Origin: CAXXOK01 sp001604115
GTDB lineage: Bacteria > Bacillota > Clostridia > Christensenellales > Aristaeellaceae
Reading direction: 5' to 3'
Length of the DNA stretch: 51,717 bases
NCBI GenBank assembly: GCA_034928535.1
Contig: JAYFOV010000037.1
Location: forward strand, 1 to 51,717
Shown here in pieces: positions 40,473 through 49,276 of the stretch (positions are counted from its first letter, which is position 1; each line of letters starts with the position of its first letter). The position numbers were made by a program, and so were the translations under genes. Below the pieces are notes generated by a model, which made no database searches, was not told the origin of the DNA, and saw only the letters and a list, made by a program, of their open reading frames with translations.

Positions 40473-41507
40473 TCACGGTTTTGGCTCGGCATACGCGCCT
40501 GTGGCGTAAGCCAGAAGCTCACTCCACAGAGGATGGCTTTGATCCAGCACCAGCGTGGCCTTATCAGTCATGCTGGTTTCCAATGCCTGCAAAGAGCGCC
40601 AGTAGCTATAAAACGTCGCGTCAATCCCATACGCATCGGCATAGATTTTCATCGCCTCTGCCTCGGCCTGCGCGCGCACTTCACCGGCCTCACTGATGGC
40701 GTCTGCCTGAATTTGCCTGGCCTGCAGGTCGGCGGCGGATACAGCTTTGCGGTACTCTTCGTCTCCTTCGCTGCGGAGCTGCTGGGCTACTTTGGCGCGA
40801 TCCGCCTGCATACGGGCATAGGTGCTTTCAATATTGGCAGGCGGCAGGATGGTGCGGTGCACCTGAATATCCTTGACTTCGATGCCACGCGGCACCAAAT
40901 CGTGGTTGACGATCACCAGCCCGCGCGCCAGCGCGGCATTGAGCGCATCTTTGTTGCTCACAAAATCTTCCGCGCTCAAACGGTTGATGGCTTGCACGAT
41001 CACGGGATGGATCAGGTTGTCCAGCTGATTTTCGGCGCTGGTCATGTTGCCGAGCTTCAAGCTGAAAAGCGCAGGATCGGCAATGTACCATTGGGCAAAG
41101 GTCTGTACGTAATACTGCTTCTTCTCAGCGGTATTGACTACCTCGCTGTCGCTGATGTACGTATAAAGGCGGGAGGGGAAGGTTTCCACCTTATCGATGA
41201 AGGGCACTTTGAAGCGCAGGCCGCTTCCTTCCTGGATGATCACACTGCCATTGGTGGTGATTTCATCTTTGAGTAATTCCTGGTAACGCTCATGCAGGTC
41301 ATTGTGGCCGTTGACCACGATGCGCTTGATGACCCCAAATCTGCTGACAACGCTCTGCTCTGCTTCCCCGACAATGAAGGTGCTCTCACTGAGCAGCAGA
41401 ATCACACCCAGGAGCAGCAGCGCGATCAAAATCAGTTTACCGCGGTTGCGCTTCATGCTTGCGCTAAAGGCGCTGTTATTTTGAGGGAAAGGCCGTTCAT
41501 TGTTCAT
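40473..41507 (-). CDS. hflC: HflC-like SPFH/band-7 membrane protein
   Basis: 344 residues. One N-terminal membrane helix (KLILIALLLLGVILLLSES, about 24-42) is followed by an SPFH domain (TFIVGEAEQSVVSRFGVIKRI, then IEVKDIQVHRTILPPANIEST). The C-terminal coiled region is rich in Ala and Glu (EAGEVRAQAEAEAMKIYADAYG). HflC pairs with HflK to form a large cage that controls FtsH. It overlaps the partner gene by 4 bases. The N-terminal 20 residues before the helix are longer than in E. coli HflC. Confidence 0.93.
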   Translation of the reverse strand: MNNERPFPQNNSAFSASMKRNRGKLILIALLLLGVILLLSESTFIVGEAEQSVVSRFGVIKRIVVNGHNDLHERYQELLKDEITTNGSVIIQEGSGLRFKVPFIDKVETFPSRLYTYISDSEVVNTAEKKQYYVQTFAQWYIADPALFSLKLGNMTSAENQLDNLIHPVIVQAINRLSAEDFVSNKDALNAALARGLVIVNHDLVPRGIEVKDIQVHRTILPPANIESTYARMQADRAKVAQQLRSEGDEEYRKAVSAADLQARQIQADAISEAGEVRAQAEAEAMKIYADAYGIDATFYSYWRSLQALETSMTDKATLVLDQSHPLWSELLAYATGAYAEPKP

Positions 41508-42484
41508 TGTGAAAGACCTCCTTCCACGATGGCGGCTGTGTTGCCGGTGGTGACGGCGGTTTCATTCAGATCCACAACTTTGACCACATCGCTGCCCGGA
41601 TCAGCCACGATGATGCGGCCGCTGTGCAACAGAATTTTCTCCATGGTTTCGATCATCAGGCGTCTGCGTGTGATTTCCGGCGCGGATTGGTACTCGGCGT
41701 AGACGGCTTTGAAAACCGCGGTATCGCTTTCCGCCTGCGCTACTTTTTCGGCGCGGTATGCTTCGGCCTGCTTTACGGTTTCATAGGCGCCGCTGCGCGC
41801 CTTGGGCAAGATTTCATTCTGATAGCGCTCCGCCTCATCCAGACGCTTGGTCTTTTCGTTTTTGGCGTTGTTCACGTCCTCATAGGCGGAAGCAACTTCT
41901 TTGGGAACGGTAATATTCTGGATGCGCACATCGTTAATTTTCACGCCGATCTCGTATGTATCGATCAATGCCTGAAAATCCGGGAGCAGCTGCAGTTCGA
42001 TTTCCTCCTTGTTCAGGAGGGCATCATCCAGCGGACGGTTTTGCACATTGCGGCGGATGACCGCTTCAAATGCAAGTTGCAGCGTACCTTCGGGGTCATC
42101 CACATCATAATGGTACTGGCGTACATCGCGGATGGTGTATTGGTAGATGGCTTCAATGGAAACGATGCTGTTGTCGTTGGTCAGCATGACGCCCTCATTG
42201 GTCTCATCCACATACTGCGCGGCTTTGCCGCTGGTGCCCTGTTTGGTGGTTCGGAAGCCATATTCCTTGGTGTGGATGGTTGTCACGCTTTCGCTGATCA
42301 CCTGCTGCACAAAGGGAATGCGCCAGTATAGCCCGGGGCCGTTGGTGCCTGTGACACTCCCATAGGTGATCACCAACGCCTGCTCCCCTTGGCCAACGCG
42401 GTAAAAACTGGTGGAGGCCAGTAACGCGACCGCGGCCAGCACCACCAGCACAATGACTGTCTTTACCTTAGTCTTCTGTTGCAT
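41504..42484 (-). CDS. hflK: HflK-like SPFH/band-7 membrane protein
   Basis: 326 residues with AAGGAG upstream. An N-terminal helix (VKTVIVLVVLAAVALLAS, about 7-24) and SPFH core (FYRVGQGEQALVITYGSVTGTNGPGLYWRIPFVQ, then VKINDVRIQNITVPKEVASAYEDV) lead to a long coiled C-terminus (NEKTKRLDEAERYQNEILPKARSGAYETVKQAEAYRAEKVAQAE). It lacks the proline/glycine-rich N-terminal extension of E. coli HflK. It forms a complex with HflC and probably FtsH. Confidence 0.92.
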   Translation of the reverse strand: MQQKTKVKTVIVLVVLAAVALLASTSFYRVGQGEQALVITYGSVTGTNGPGLYWRIPFVQQVISESVTTIHTKEYGFRTTKQGTSGKAAQYVDETNEGVMLTNDNSIVSIEAIYQYTIRDVRQYHYDVDDPEGTLQLAFEAVIRRNVQNRPLDDALLNKEEIELQLLPDFQALIDTYEIGVKINDVRIQNITVPKEVASAYEDVNNAKNEKTKRLDEAERYQNEILPKARSGAYETVKQAEAYRAEKVAQAESDTAVFKAVYAEYQSAPEITRRRLMIETMEKILLHSGRIIVADPGSDVVKVVDLNETAVTTGNTAAIVEGGLSQ

Positions 42485-42527
42485 AGGGTTCTCCTTTCAT
42501 GGTGTACCGGATGGATGTACCTATCAT

Positions 42528-42556
42528 ATCATGAAACGCATGGGTCGTACTATCAA
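42528..42556 (-). promoter_or_regulatory. Promoter of hflKC
   Basis: Minus strand: -35 TTGATA (42556-42551), 17-bp spacer, -10 CATGAT (42533-42528), 43 bases before the hflK start. Confidence 0.65.
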
Positions 42557-42632
42557 CTTGTCCATAATAAGCAAAGCGTTGCCCCAAACCCGCAAAGCGG
42601 CGCAGCACCGATGTGCAAAGCCGTTCATAAGT

Positions 42633-44132
42633 TCAGGATACGGACCGTTCTTCCCCGGTTCTGCCCGGCACGCCGGCGGCACCTGCATGCAGAGGCAGTT
42701 TGACCATGAATGTAGTGCCGACCTTTTCCTTACTACGCACCGTCATTTTGCCACCATGCGCCACGACGATGATCCGTGCGATGGAAAGACCAAGACCATG
42801 ACCGCTGGACTGTGCTTTGCGCGCCTTATCGCTGCGGTAAAAGCGGTCAAAGATGCGCGGTAGTTCTTCAGCGGTGATGCCTGCGCCGGTGTCAGTTACG
42901 GAAAGCACGCTTTCCATTCCATTGTTCTCCAGCCCGAGTGTGATCTTGCCCCCTGCCGGCGTGTACTTGATGGCATTATCCACCAAGATGCGCATGAGTT
43001 GCTTGAGCATGCCTTTATCCCCATGGATAGCGCCGTGTTCCAGCGGTGTGAGCATGAACTCGTGCGCAGTGGAAAGCAGTTTGGCATCGCGGTACACCGC
43101 GCTCATGATCTCGGCCGGATCGAACACTTCCATTTCCAGCATGAGCGTCTTTTTATCGTGCCGAGCCAAAAACAGGAGACGCTCCACCAATTCCTTCATA
43201 GCGGATGTTTCCTGTGATATGGCGGCGATTCCCTCGTCCAGCACATCCTTATCCGTCTTGCCCCAGCGCTCCAGCATGCTGGCATAGCCTTGGATCACGG
43301 CAATGGGGGTACGCAGCTCGTGGGATGCATCGCTGACAAACTGCTTTTGGCTGTTGTAGCTGATCTCAATGCGATCCAGCATACCATTGATGACGGTGGC
43401 CAGGTCCTTCAACTCGTTTTTGGTCCCGGCAATGTTGATACGGTTGGACAGGTTGTTGGCGCTTAAAGCCGCCGCAGCTTCCGTCATGTCCGCGATGGGC
43501 CGAAGCACCACACGGTTCAGGCGGTATTTGTGGCGCAGGAAATGTGCCACGCGATACAAATCAAACAGCAGCAGCGTAGGCACTAAAACCCAATATACCT
43601 GCAGAATATAATCCAGCGAAAAAGCAGCTACCAGCCCACCCTGGAGGGTATTGTGGTACAAAAGCAGCTGCACCCTTCCATCAAAGCTATGCAGATTCTT
43701 GACTGCCAGGGACAATGCCTGTATAAAGCCTTGAAACCCTTCGGGCAAGGGAGCATCCAGTATATAGGCATCATATACCGGCAGGCCGACGAGCTGTTCC
43801 ACCGTATAGTGCAGCCCATCTGCGGGCTGCATCGCCGCAATTGTCTCCAGCGTATTGACGGCGGAGGGGATTTGCGCTACCCCAAATACCGTGGTAAACA
43901 CCGTGAGAAAGAAAAACGTGGTTCCCAGCAGTTGGCCGCCGTAATGCAAGGCAATGCGCAGCGTCAGGGAAAAACGCAAATTGCTAAGCAACATGCCAAA
44001 CCAGTTGGCAATGAAGGACGTGAACCGCCGCACGCCTTTACCTGAGGTTTCCAAGCGTACGGTGGCGCGGTCATGGGCGCGCCGAGTGGCCTCCTCGCGG
44101 CGCGCCTCCCGCTCGTTTCGCTTAGTTTTCAT
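42633..44132 (-). CDS. Membrane sensor histidine kinase (HAMP, HisKA, HATPase)
   Basis: 499 residues. ATG 44132 overlaps the response-regulator end by 11 bases; the longer frame lacks a ribosome site. A charged N-terminal stretch precedes membrane helix 1 (GTTFFFLTVFTTVFGVAQI), a roughly 120-residue outside domain, and helix 2 (YILQVYWVLVPTLLLFDLY). Next come a HAMP region, HisKA with phosphorylated His271 in SDASHELRTPIAVIQGYASML, and HATPase motifs DNAIKYT, DTGAGI and GLGLSIARIIV. It pairs with the OmpR-type regulator. The signal is unknown; the outside domain has no motif I recognise. No clear terminator follows it. Confidence 0.93.
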   Translation of the reverse strand: MKTKRNEREARREEATRRAHDRATVRLETSGKGVRRFTSFIANWFGMLLSNLRFSLTLRIALHYGGQLLGTTFFFLTVFTTVFGVAQIPSAVNTLETIAAMQPADGLHYTVEQLVGLPVYDAYILDAPLPEGFQGFIQALSLAVKNLHSFDGRVQLLLYHNTLQGGLVAAFSLDYILQVYWVLVPTLLLFDLYRVAHFLRHKYRLNRVVLRPIADMTEAAAALSANNLSNRINIAGTKNELKDLATVINGMLDRIEISYNSQKQFVSDASHELRTPIAVIQGYASMLERWGKTDKDVLDEGIAAISQETSAMKELVERLLFLARHDKKTLMLEMEVFDPAEIMSAVYRDAKLLSTAHEFMLTPLEHGAIHGDKGMLKQLMRILVDNAIKYTPAGGKITLGLENNGMESVLSVTDTGAGITAEELPRIFDRFYRSDKARKAQSSGHGLGLSIARIIVVAHGGKMTVRSKEKVGTTFMVKLPLHAGAAGVPGRTGEERSVS

Positions 44133-44805
44133 AACGGAACATATAGCCGACTGCACGGATGGTGTGTATCGTCTTGATGGCGAAGCGGTCATCGATCTTT
44201 TGGCGCAGATAGCGAATATACACATCCACGATATTGGTATCGCCCGCAAAGTCATAGCCCCAGACGTTTTCTAACAGCTCGTCCCGCGAGACGGCCGTAT
44301 GCTCATGCTGCCAGAGATAGTGCAGCAGGTCAAATTCTTTTTTGGTCAAAGCCAAGGTTTCCGCGCCAAAACGTACAGAATAGCTGGCCGGTTCCAAACG
44401 GAGCTCTCCCGCTGTGAGCACACCGCTGGATTCGCTTCGATCCACCCGGTGCTTTTTAAGCGCCACGCGGATCCGTGCCAGCAGCTCCTCAATAGCAAAC
44501 GGCTTGGTCATGTAATCATCCGCGCCCATATCCAGCCCCATGACCTTATCGCTCACATCATCCTTGGCAGTGAGCATGATAATGGGAATATCACTCTGCT
44601 GGCGCAAGCGGCGGCATACTTCGATGCCACTAAGTTCCGGCAGCATCAGATCCAAAATCATCAGATCCGGCTGCCAGCTTTCGCACGCAGCCAGCCCGCT
44701 TCGGCCGTCAAAGGCTGTCTTTACCTCGTAACCCTCGTGTGTGAGTTCCAACTCCACAAAGCGGGCAATTTTTGCTTCATCTTCTACAATCAGGATCTTG
44801 CTCAT
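44122..44805 (-). CDS. OmpR-family response regulator
   Basis: 227 residues. ATG 44805 (MSKILIVEDEAKIARFVELEL) has GGAGGG upstream. The receiver domain has phospho-acceptor Asp near 51 in LMILDLMLPELSG and Lys in MTKPFAIEEL. The C-terminal winged helix (RRDELLENVWGYDF, then TNIVDVYIRYLRQKI and TIHTIRAVGYMFRYEN) is PhoB/OmpR type. It acts with the overlapping kinase gene. The target genes are not visible in the window. Confidence 0.95.
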   Translation of the reverse strand: MSKILIVEDEAKIARFVELELTHEGYEVKTAFDGRSGLAACESWQPDLMILDLMLPELSGIEVCRRLRQQSDIPIIMLTAKDDVSDKVMGLDMGADDYMTKPFAIEELLARIRVALKKHRVDRSESSGVLTAGELRLEPASYSVRFGAETLALTKKEFDLLHYLWQHEHTAVSRDELLENVWGYDFAGDTNIVDVYIRYLRQKIDDRFAIKTIHTIRAVGYMFRYEN

Positions 44806-44842
44806 ATTGAAACCCTCCGATTCGGCAACAGTATAGCAGAAA

Positions 44843-44875
44843 ATTCCTTTCGGCAACAGGCGCGCCGAAAGGAAT
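44843..44875 (-). terminator. Terminator of the UBA-like membrane protein gene
   Basis: Perfect 12-bp arms ATTCCTTTCGGC / GCCGAAAGGAAT with a 9-base loop, followed on the minus strand by TTTTCTGC. It overlaps the likely promoter region of the response regulator (TATACT follows 7 bases later on the minus strand). Confidence 0.85.
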
Positions 44876-44892
44876 CCTCCGTTTGGCAGCGG

Positions 44893-45546
44893 CTATTGAA
44901 TCTCCGCTTCATGGTAGCCGTCGCTGCGCTCGCTCACGCGCATGCTGCCTTCCTCCGAAAACTGGACGTTAACAGGGGTGGTGCCACTGGCCGGGCTTTC
45001 GGTACGCACCTCCGGAGCGGGTGCGGGATCCTCCGCCGGCGGGTGTGGGGGGGCTTCGCTATTGGCTCCCGTTTGCTGTTGCGCTTCCAGGTCGCGCTTC
45101 AGGGAATACATCGTAGCTTTGACATTCTGTCCGGCGTTTTGGATCATCGTCTCCAGCGTGTCATCCATAAAGGCAGTGTGATTGCGTTCCATGCGCATAC
45201 GGTAGCCGAGCAACAGCGCGGCAATCACCCCGCCCAGTACCAGCCACCCCGCCACCATCACTGCAAAAATCAGAAAGAGGGCGGAAATGTTGAGTACAGG
45301 GACGCTTCCTTTCATGACCAGGAAACGCGTGCGGTACAGCCGGTTGAACAGCCCTTGATGGCGGCGCTGATAGCCATAGGCATGCGCACTGCTCTTGGCG
45401 TCACGGATGCGGCCGTTCTTCTCCAGATCGACCAGTGATCGGGCAAGGCTTCCATTATGATACTCCAGCAGGTTGACTGCTTCCTCATAGGAGATGCCGC
45501 TTTTTTGCCGAAGGATTTCAATATCTTCAATCGTATACTGTGCCAT
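44893..45546 (-). CDS. Membrane protein with N-terminal UBA-like domain (DUF4342-like)
   Basis: 217 residues from ATG 45546 (AGGAGG just upstream). Residues 1-45 (YTIEDIEILRQKSGISYEEAVNLLEYHNGSL) look like the UBA-type helix bundle also seen at the start of EF-Ts and some DUF4342 proteins. A hydrophobic stretch of two close membrane segments (about 80-118) begins after LVMKGSVPVLNISALFLIF and continues through MVAGWLVLGGVIAALLLGYRM. The C-terminal 90 residues are Pro- and Glu-rich and low in complexity. The function is unknown. It stands between the two-component system and degV on its own transcript. Confidence 0.75.
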   Translation of the reverse strand: MAQYTIEDIEILRQKSGISYEEAVNLLEYHNGSLARSLVDLEKNGRIRDAKSSAHAYGYQRRHQGLFNRLYRTRFLVMKGSVPVLNISALFLIFAVMVAGWLVLGGVIAALLLGYRMRMERNHTAFMDDTLETMIQNAGQNVKATMYSLKRDLEAQQQTGANSEAPPHPPAEDPAPAPEVRTESPASGTTPVNVQFSEEGSMRVSERSDGYHEAEIQ

Positions 45547-45716
45547 GGGGAAAACCTCCTTAATCCGGTATAAAACACTGGGGTTTAACTACGGTGTTAT
45601 CATACCACGTCAGGTGCGGCCATGCTTGAGAAAGCGGTGACGCTTTGATGAGAATTTCATGAGATTCCTCCCAAAAAATGTTTCAAACCATGATTTCCGC
45701 GTTATGTATGGATATG

Positions 45717-45745
45717 TTGACGGATGACCGGGTTTTTGTTATGAT
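45717..45745 (+). promoter_or_regulatory. Promoter of degV
   Basis: -35 TTGACG (45717-45722), 17-bp spacer, -10 TATGAT (45740-45745), 60 bases before the start codon. Confidence 0.85.
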
Positions 45746-45804
45746 AGTATCCGCATCATACCACAGGAAAGCAAGAGTACACAAGCATTAAGGAGGAATT
45801 AGCC

Positions 45805-46716
45805 ATGTCGTTTTGGATCGTTACGGACGCTTGCAGTGATCTGCCCGTGGACTATATAGCCAAGCAACAGGACCTGCACATTGTACCCATGAGTTACCAA
45901 ATCGCGGGCAAAGTTCATGAAATCGATCTGACGGACGTTACCCTTGCTGGCCGCGTGAAGAGCTTTTACCAGCAGCTGGAAGCAGGGGCTGTTGCGACCA
46001 CCTTTCAGGTCAATCAAAATGAGTGGGAAGATCATTTGGTGCCAATTCTGGAGCAGGGACACGATGTGCTGCTGATTGTGCTTTCCGCCAGCCTCAGCGG
46101 CATGTATACGGCATCCGAAGCGGCGGTGGCAGCACTGCGGGAAAAGTATCCGCAGCGCAAGATTTTCACCTTCAATAGCCGCAGCGCCAGTTTGGGCGAA
46201 GGGCTCATGGTGCACAATACGATCGCATACCGCGCCGCCGGCCATACGGTAGAAGAAACCTATGCTTGGTTGGAGGCCAATGTGCAGCGCTATATCCATT
46301 GGCTCACGGTTAACGACCTGCATTTTCTGGCGCGCGGGGGCAGGCTGTCTGCCTCCAGCGCAACGCTGGGCAGCATTCTGAAAATCAAGCCTGTGCTCAA
46401 TGTGGATCCCAATGGCCGTTTGGTTCCGCGCATGAAAGTACAGGGGCGCAAGCACAGCCTGAAAGCGCTGTACGAGCAAGCGGAGAAGTATGCAGTAGAA
46501 CCGCACAAACAGACCATGTTCATCAGCCATGCGGACAGCGAGAAGGATGCCGAGTGGCTGGCAACCCGGCTCAAGGAAAAGCTGGGCGTACCGGAAGTGA
46601 TGATTTCGCAGATTGGTCCTATTGTCGGCTCGCATGCAGGCCCGGGCACTGTTGCGCTGTTTTTCCAGGATAGGGACGGTGCAGCGCGCTTGGAGGCAGT
46701 GACCGCAGACCATTAA
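45805..46716 (+). CDS. DegV-family fatty-acid-binding protein
   Basis: 303 residues, AAGGAGG before ATG 45805. The DegV fold is recognisable by IVTDACSDLP at the start, ATTFQVNQNEWEDHL, LIVLSASLSGMYTASE (about 92-107), and LHFLARGGRLSASSATLGSILKIKPVLNVDPNGRL (about 173-207). Family members (FakB) bind fatty acids and present them to the FakA kinase for phospholipid synthesis. No fakA is in the window. It stands alone with its own promoter and a strong bidirectional terminator. Confidence 0.94.
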   Translation: MSFWIVTDACSDLPVDYIAKQQDLHIVPMSYQIAGKVHEIDLTDVTLAGRVKSFYQQLEAGAVATTFQVNQNEWEDHLVPILEQGHDVLLIVLSASLSGMYTASEAAVAALREKYPQRKIFTFNSRSASLGEGLMVHNTIAYRAAGHTVEETYAWLEANVQRYIHWLTVNDLHFLARGGRLSASSATLGSILKIKPVLNVDPNGRLVPRMKVQGRKHSLKALYEQAEKYAVEPHKQTMFISHADSEKDAEWLATRLKEKLGVPEVMISQIGPIVGSHAGPGTVALFFQDRDGAARLEAVTADH

Positions 46717-46726
46717 CATCGGCAAA

Positions 46727-46763
46727 ACACCCGCCAGCGCTTCAGCGTGGCGGGTGTTTTTTG
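46727..46763. terminator. Bidirectional terminator between degV and maltose phosphorylase
   Basis: ACACCCGCCA (46727-46736) and TGGCGGGTGT (46748-46757) with T6 on the plus strand and TTTT on the minus strand. It serves both convergent genes. Confidence 0.93.
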
Positions 46764-46771
46764 CAATGCAG

Positions 46772-49042
46772 TCAATTGCGCTGTGCGATGGGATGGCTCC
46801 AAACATTGGTCAGCATTTGGGTCACGCCGCACAAAGTGATGGAGAGGGGAGCGCCCCGGAGCAGCTTAACGGTAGAGTTTCCGGCAGTCACATCCAAGCG
46901 GATCAGGCGGCCACGGTAATCAAACTGGAAACCATAGCCCGTCCATTCCATGGGCAGGTAGGGATCCAAGTGCAGGCCATCCACCGTGCGCATGCCGGCA
47001 AATCCCTGCGCGATCGCCAGCCAACTGCCAGGCATGCTGGTAATGTGCAAGCCATCCTCCGTGTCATGATTGATGTTGTCCAAATCAAGCCGGGCAGTGC
47101 GCTGATACATTTCCATGGCTTTCTCCCGATACCCAAGCTCAGCCGCCAGAATGGCATGCAAGCAAGGGGAAAGGCTGCTTTCATGCACTGTAATGGGCTC
47201 ATAGAAATCAAAATTGCGGCGCTTGACATCCTGTGAGTACAGGTGACCCAGATAGTAAAGGCCTTGCAGCACATCCGCCTGCTTGATAAAGCAGCTGCGC
47301 AGGATGCGGTCCCAGGACCAATGCTGGTTGATGGGGCGCTCCTGGGCAGGGATGCTGCTGGCAGGCCGGATATCCTTATCCAAAAAAGTATCCTGTTGCA
47401 GAAAAATGCCCAGCTCCGCATCCTCAGGATAATACATGCGCGCGACAATATCCCGCATATGCGCCAGTTCATCCGTATCGATCCTGAGCGCCGCAAGGCG
47501 GGCTGCATTTGCCTTGGCACAGGCATCGCAGAAATATTCTATACTCCAAGCGGCAATGCGGTTCGTGTACCAGTTATTGTTGACGTTGTTCTCGTACTCA
47601 TTGGGGCCGGTTACACCGTGGATCATATAACGCCCGGCACGGGTGGCAAAGTGCACACGATCGGCGTAAAAGCGCGCTACGCCGCAAAGCACGTCCAGCC
47701 CTTCCTGCAAAAGGTATTGCTCATCACCTGTATAGGTCACATAGTTGTATATGGCATAGGCCATAGAACCATTGCGATGGATTTCCTCAAAAGTGATTTC
47801 CCATTCATTGTGACATTCTACGCCTGTAAAGGTGACCATGGGGTAAAGCGCGCCCTTCAAGCCCATCACCTGTGCGTTATGGAATGCACCCGGCAATTGC
47901 ATGTGCCGGTACAGTAATAGCTGGCGAGCCACATCCTGACCTGCGATGGATAGATACACCGGGAAACAGAAGGCTTCCGTGTCCCAATAGGTGGCGCCGC
48001 CATATTTTTCGCCTGTAAAGCCTTTGGGTCCAATATTCAAACGGGCATCATCGCCGGAGTATGTGCTCAGCAATTGGAACAGGTTAAAGCGGATGCCTTG
48101 CTGCGCCCGATCATCTCCCTGGATCTCCACATCGCAGCCTTGCCAACGTGCAAGCCATGCCGCCTTGTGTGCTTGCAGCAAGGCGGCATACCCGACATCC
48201 CGTGCGCGGGATGCCGCCCGCAGGGCCAGCGTAAGCAGATTGTTTTCCGCATGGTCGCGGCTGGTGAAGCAGAGCGCAAATTTTTCGATGCGTGCGGTGG
48301 TTGAGGCGCGCACTGTGCCCGCATAGCTTGTGGAAACATACCCTTCCCGCATTGTGCGGGTTTGCGGATCCAGCTCGTCCGCCCAGCTGCTCATAGCAGC
48401 GGCCACAGCAAAGCGCGGAGTGTCAAAAGGATTTTCCTTGGTTTGGGTCAGCAGCGCGAGGGCATCGTCTGTTTCTTCCTCTGCCAGCATATCCCAAAAG
48501 GTTTCATTATAATTGCTGTCCAGATTATGCACATGCCCATCCAGGTAAGGGATCATCTCAATGGATGCATCATAATCGGGGGTGAGCTCATAGGAGAGGC
48601 AGAGCAGCTCTTTTTGTGCCAGGGATACAAACCGTTCCACACGTCCCTGCACTGTGCCATTTTCCGTTTGTACCGTAAAGGTACGCAGCGAAACACCGGT
48701 ATGCATGTCCAGCTCCCGGTAATGATCAAGCACTGTGCTGGTATGCAAATCCAGCGTTACACCATCAATACGCACATGCACGCCCATCAGCCGTACTGCA
48801 TTGATGGATTTTCCAAAGTACTGTGGGTAGCCGTTTTTCCACCAGCCAACGCGGGTCTTGTCCGGGAACCAAACCCCGCCAATATAGGTGCCAATGTGGC
48901 TGTCCCCGCTAAAATCCTCTTCAAAATTACCGCGCATGCCCATATATCCGTTTCCAGTCGCGGTCAAGCTTTCGGAAAAACGGATGTTCTCAGGGTCAAA
49001 ACCCCGCTCCAGCACTTTCCAGGGATGTACTTCAAACGCCAT
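46772..49042 (-). CDS. mapA: Maltose phosphorylase (GH65)
   Basis: 756 residues, near the usual length. It follows Lactobacillus maltose phosphorylase closely from memory, for example GNGYMGMRGNFEEDFSGDS, GGVWFPDKTRVGWWKNGYP, NIGPKGFTGEKYGGATYW and GVECHNEWEITFEEIHRNG. The catalytic acid is Glu482 in GVTGPNEYENNVNN. The phosphate-binding end region has LHITSMPGSWLAIAQGFAG. It turns maltose and phosphate into glucose-1-phosphate and glucose in the cytoplasm. GGGAGG precedes the ATG. Kojibiose or trehalose phosphorylase is less likely given these matches. Its promoter region holds a LacI/MalR-like operator. Confidence 0.92.
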   Translation of the reverse strand: MAFEVHPWKVLERGFDPENIRFSESLTATGNGYMGMRGNFEEDFSGDSHIGTYIGGVWFPDKTRVGWWKNGYPQYFGKSINAVRLMGVHVRIDGVTLDLHTSTVLDHYRELDMHTGVSLRTFTVQTENGTVQGRVERFVSLAQKELLCLSYELTPDYDASIEMIPYLDGHVHNLDSNYNETFWDMLAEEETDDALALLTQTKENPFDTPRFAVAAAMSSWADELDPQTRTMREGYVSTSYAGTVRASTTARIEKFALCFTSRDHAENNLLTLALRAASRARDVGYAALLQAHKAAWLARWQGCDVEIQGDDRAQQGIRFNLFQLLSTYSGDDARLNIGPKGFTGEKYGGATYWDTEAFCFPVYLSIAGQDVARQLLLYRHMQLPGAFHNAQVMGLKGALYPMVTFTGVECHNEWEITFEEIHRNGSMAYAIYNYVTYTGDEQYLLQEGLDVLCGVARFYADRVHFATRAGRYMIHGVTGPNEYENNVNNNWYTNRIAAWSIEYFCDACAKANAARLAALRIDTDELAHMRDIVARMYYPEDAELGIFLQQDTFLDKDIRPASSIPAQERPINQHWSWDRILRSCFIKQADVLQGLYYLGHLYSQDVKRRNFDFYEPITVHESSLSPCLHAILAAELGYREKAMEMYQRTARLDLDNINHDTEDGLHITSMPGSWLAIAQGFAGMRTVDGLHLDPYLPMEWTGYGFQFDYRGRLIRLDVTAGNSTVKLLRGAPLSITLCGVTQMLTNVWSHPIAQRN

Positions 49043-49063
49043 ACTTCCGCCTCCCGCACGTGC

Positions 49064-49075
49064 GCAATCGTTTGC
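49064..49075 (-). promoter_or_regulatory. LacI/MalR- or CcpA-like operator of the maltose phosphorylase gene
   Basis: GCAATCGTTTGC, a dyad centred on CG with GCAA/TTGC half-sites, as used by LacI-family repressors (MalR, CcpA). It is about 15 bases downstream of the -10, 22 bases before the start codon. No LacI regulator with an HTH is in the window. Confidence 0.65.
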
Positions 49076-49089
49076 CTAATGCTAATATC

Positions 49090-49118
49090 ATGGTAGATGA
49101 TTTTTCAGAAATTGTCAA
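49090..49118 (-). promoter_or_regulatory. Promoter of the maltose phosphorylase gene
   Basis: Minus strand: -35 TTGACA (49118-49113), 17-bp spacer, -10 TACCAT (49095-49090). The -10 is weak, as often seen where an activator or repressor works. Confidence 0.65.
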
Positions 49119-49208
49119 GGTGCTATTTGCTCATCAATAGTCGTGGGGGATTGGGCCATGAGCTCGAGCCAGGATTCACACACGCGCCGGAGCATGCCGC
49201 CTATCGGA

Positions 49209-49237
49209 TTGCCGGGCATGGTAAAGCATGGTATAAT
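49209..49237 (+). promoter_or_regulatory. Promoter of the deaminase gene
   Basis: -35 TTGCCG (49209-49214), 17-bp spacer, -10 TATAAT (49232-49237), 40 bases before the start. Confidence 0.8.
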
Positions 49238-49276
49238 CAGAACATAACCCGTACACCACAAGAGGAGGTTACCAGC

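Noticed and set aside
40102..40476. 124-residue minus-strand frame upstream of ctsR
   Set aside because: It spans the hflC terminator and the ctsR promoter, lacks a ribosome site and has no family resemblance.
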